Program-made: the position numbers and the translations under genes
Assembly: GCA_964653715.1 (NCBI GenBank)
Contig: CAZZGX010000011.1
Coordinates: 1 to 22,333 of the forward strand
Length of the DNA: 22,333 nt
Reading direction: 5' to 3'
Source of the DNA: CAZZGX01 sp964653715
GTDB taxonomy: Bacteria; Patescibacteriota; Minisyncoccia; Ryanbacterales; GWA2-47-10b
In this document: piece after piece, positions 20,864-22,333 of the stretch
Layout: every line of letters starts with the position of its first letter
Position numbering within the stretch: the stretch's first letter is position 1
The notes under the pieces: generated by a model
The model's database searches: none
Told to the model about the DNA's origin: nothing
Seen by the model: only the letters and a program-made list of their open reading frames with translations

Positions 20864-21412
20864 TTAAAGTAGTGAAACGCGAGAAATCGGCCAGAGGCGG
20901 ACCAGGGCCCTCCCTATCATAAAATCGCGCCGAAGGTTTCCCCACACGCGGGAATCAGAACTATTTGTCCGGTTGTCTCCCAAAACAAAATATTCATTTG
21001 ATCCGAGCTCAACAGTCGCATCGGGACCCGTACGAAGTCCCGGGCGAAGGTAGGATTCATCGAGTTTCATTGCGGACTCGCTGCCTTTTTGGACACTGAC
21101 ATGGCCGTCTTCGATAATCACGGTCTCGCCCGGCAGTCCGATAATCCGCTTGATAAAAAACTGGCTGGGATCGCGTGGATAGCGAAAAATAACAATCTGC
21201 CCACGCAGGGGTGTTCCAATCCGGTAGGAAAGTTCGTCAATAACGAGATACTCTCCGTCTTCAAAGTTGGGCTCCATGGAGGCGCCGCGAACAATAAAGG
21301 GTTGCGCCACAAAAAAGCGGATCGGGAGCACGATTAAAAGCGAAATAATAACGATTCGAAGCATCTCCCACAACTCTCGGCCAAACGACGTTTTCTTGTT
21401 TTCTTCCGGCAT
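20864..21412 (-). CDS. lepB: Signal peptidase I
   Basis: 182 residues with one N-terminal membrane span (~18-35) and the catalytic domain outside. It cuts signal peptides from exported proteins by a Ser-Lys dyad: Ser45 in VRGASMEPNF and Lys88 in FFIKRIIGLPGE. The conserved GDNRTNSSDSRVWG box (~147-160) is present. At 182 residues it matches the short Gram-positive-type enzymes rather than the E. coli form. It is the first gene of the long minus-strand cluster and has a recognisable promoter (21428-21455) with only ~9 nt of leader and no SD. The surface protein at the left of the window and similar exports are its likely substrates. Confidence 0.95.
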   Translation of the reverse strand: MPEENKKTSFGRELWEMLRIVIISLLIVLPIRFFVAQPFIVRGASMEPNFEDGEYLVIDELSYRIGTPLRGQIVIFRYPRDPSQFFIKRIIGLPGETVIIEDGHVSVQKGSESAMKLDESYLRPGLRTGPDATVELGSNEYFVLGDNRTNSSDSRVWGNLRRDFMIGRALVRLWPISRVSLL

Positions 21413-21427
21413 AAAAAATAAAAAGTG

Positions 21428-21455
21428 AGTATACTATACCGTAGAAAAATGTCGA
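21428..21455 (-). promoter_or_regulatory. Promoter of the lepB-led cluster
   Basis: On the minus strand, -35 TCGACA (21455-21450) and -10 TATACT (21433-21428) are 16 bp apart. Transcription would start near 21421, leaving about 9 nt before the lepB ATG. The -10 lies inside the near-perfect palindrome GTATAGTATAC, so a TATA-type element also reads on the opposite strand. Confidence 0.6.
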
Positions 21456-21474
21456 GCGCAAGAACAATGATTCA

Positions 21475-21502
21475 TTGAATTTAGGCGAGGATTCGCTACA
21501 CT
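21475..21502 (+). promoter_or_regulatory. Promoter of pth, apparently leaderless
   Basis: -35 TTGAAT (21475-21480), a 16-bp spacer and -10 TACACT (21497-21502) are followed by exactly 6 nt and then the pth ATG. Transcription is therefore expected to begin on the A of the start codon, with no leader and no place for an SD. This is the clearest such arrangement in the window. Confidence 0.6.
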
Positions 21503-21508
21503 ACGCCC

Positions 21509-22048
21509 ATGAAAACAATCATAGGCCTCGGCAATCCCGGTAAGGAATATAACGAAACTCGTCACAACGTAGGACGTGACACCGCTACCCTGATCGCGAA
21601 GCATTTTAGCTTCGATAAGCTTGAGGAATCAAAAAAATACTTCGGACTTTTTGCCAAGGGATCGATTGGAGACGAAAAAGCGCAAATTCTTTTGCCAGAA
21701 ACCTTTATGAACAAATCGGGCAAAGCGGCCGTGGCACTCGCCCCAAAGCCGAAGGATCTTGTTGTCATCCATGACGATACGGATCTGGAGATCGGCACCG
21801 TAAAGATTTCTTTTGCAAAAAACTCCGCGGGACACAAGGGAGTGGAGTCTGTCATGCGTGCTCTTAAAACCAAAGAGTTTTGGCGCATCCGGATAGGCGT
21901 TCAGCCTCGGAAAAAGAAGCGTGTTGACGCCATGAAACTTGTACTCCAAAAATTTTCTCCTGCCGAAAAGCTTCTTCTAAAAAAAATTGAGCGGCGCGTT
22001 CTTGATCTCATCGCGGATACTCCTGAAGTTACAACGATACGAATCTGA
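21509..22048 (+). CDS. pth: Peptidyl-tRNA hydrolase
   Basis: 179 residues, slightly short of the typical ~190. It frees tRNAs from prematurely released peptidyl-tRNA. Core residues are present: GLGNPGKEYNETRHNVG with Asn9 and catalytic His19, TFMNKSG (Asn68) and HDDTDLEIG carrying the Asp that activates the His (Asp90/92 region). One departure is clear. The loop normally reading GGHNG, whose Asn (E. coli N114) contacts peptidyl-tRNA, here reads SAGHKG, so Lys110 replaces that Asn. The C-terminal helix that covers the cleft is present but short. It is divergent from lepB and appears leaderless. TGA stop. Confidence 0.95.
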   Translation: MKTIIGLGNPGKEYNETRHNVGRDTATLIAKHFSFDKLEESKKYFGLFAKGSIGDEKAQILLPETFMNKSGKAAVALAPKPKDLVVIHDDTDLEIGTVKISFAKNSAGHKGVESVMRALKTKEFWRIRIGVQPRKKKRVDAMKLVLQKFSPAEKLLLKKIERRVLDLIADTPEVTTIRI

Positions 22049-22088
22049 TTCTGACTCGCAAGCGCATACACCATACTATAGAAGCGAG

Positions 22089-22333
22089 ATGATAGAATCA
22101 CTACGGATCGCCGCTCCCATACCAGCCCTCGAAGACAAAACTCCAGCATGGTTTCGAAAAAACTGGAGACGCATCGAACACGCCCAAGCTCAAAACCCGC
22201 TCTGGCAACGTGCCTCGCTCAAAATAGCTCGGTCTTGGTCGGACGGCATGCGGGGGCTTGTCGAAAAGCTCCTTGAAATGGGGTACTCAATCGCCCCTTG
22301 GCCCGAACGAAAGGGCGAATGTACGATTCGCGG
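22089..22333 (+). CDS. Start of an unknown protein (runs off right edge)
   Basis: From ATG at 22089 the frame stays open to the end of the window, giving at least 81 residues. The visible N-terminus has MIESLRIAAPIPALEDKTPA, then an aromatic and Arg-rich region (WFRKNWRRIEHAQAQNPLWQ) and PWPERKGECTIRG at the edge. It has no signal peptide and no membrane span. A -10-like TATAGA (22077-22082) ends 6 nt before the ATG. I do not recognise the family. It lies 40 nt after pth on the same strand, so it may be cotranscribed or have its own start. Confidence 0.6.
   Translation, partial: MIESLRIAAPIPALEDKTPAWFRKNWRRIEHAQAQNPLWQRASLKIARSWSDGMRGLVEKLLEMGYSIAPWPERKGECTIR

Noticed and set aside
1..22333. 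TGA as a sense codon (code 4/25, as in Gracilibacteria/SR1)
   Set aside because: rpsU and pth end with TGA at the expected place and no conserved gene reads through TGA.
1..22333. CRISPR array, insertion sequence, integrase or prophage genes
   Set aside because: No spaced direct repeats, transposase or phage motifs were seen on either strand.

Overview
The window looks like part of the chromosome of a Candidate Phyla Radiation (Patescibacteria) bacterium, most likely a Parcubacteria/Paceibacteria relative. I infer this from gene content and style and cannot confirm it without a search. The signs are a minimal cell-division set with short proteins, a B12-dependent ribonucleotide reductase beside its own cobalamin adenosyltransferase, a Wzy/O-antigen-ligase-like protein with TPRs next to murJ, a modular LamG/CBM9/beta-helix surface protein, very tight operons, and an almost complete absence of Shine-Dalgarno sequences. 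TGA and TAG both end obvious housekeeping genes, so the standard bacterial code (11) applies.

Layout. 1-3216 (minus) is the first 1072 residues of a large exported surface protein that runs off the left edge. 3427-4563 (minus) is an ftsB-like gene, a SurA-N-like lipoprotein or anchored protein, tRNA-Gly(CCC), tRNA-Thr(CGT) and a terminator. A 38-residue single-span membrane protein (4589-4705, plus) is transcribed divergently from ftsB. 4710-10580 (minus) is a tight operon: O-antigen-ligase/TPR protein, murJ, lepA. It faces a small MerR-type HTH gene (10785-11006, plus) across a 200-bp region with two perfect dyads. 11004-11540 (minus) is rnpB, the RNase P RNA, with promoter and terminator and an unusual 115-nt multi-hairpin insertion. 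11537-12899 (minus) holds cobO and, overlapping it, an EPSP-synthase-like gene broken by an in-frame amber codon. 12968-21412 (minus) is a long cluster, lepB-hisS-rpsU-yqeY-ftsA-(unknown anchored protein)-ftsZ-nrdJ, mostly spaced by 3-8 nt. 21509-22333 (plus) holds pth and the start of an unknown gene, divergent from lepB.

How the genes work together. ftsA/ftsZ/ftsB build the division ring, and murJ plus the Wzy-like protein move and join envelope glycan precursors. lepB releases exported proteins such as the surface protein. lepA, rpsU, hisS, yqeY, pth, rnpB and the two tRNAs serve translation. cobO makes the adenosylcobalamin that nrdJ needs to make deoxynucleotides, which implies salvage of external corrinoid.

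The points most worth a second look are the amber-interrupted compact EPSPS-like gene, the RNase P RNA with a palindrome-rich insertion and no GGU in L15, the tiny membrane protein opposite ftsB, promoters placed so that the start codon is at or near +1, and an FtsZ signature loop with Cys in place of Gly.
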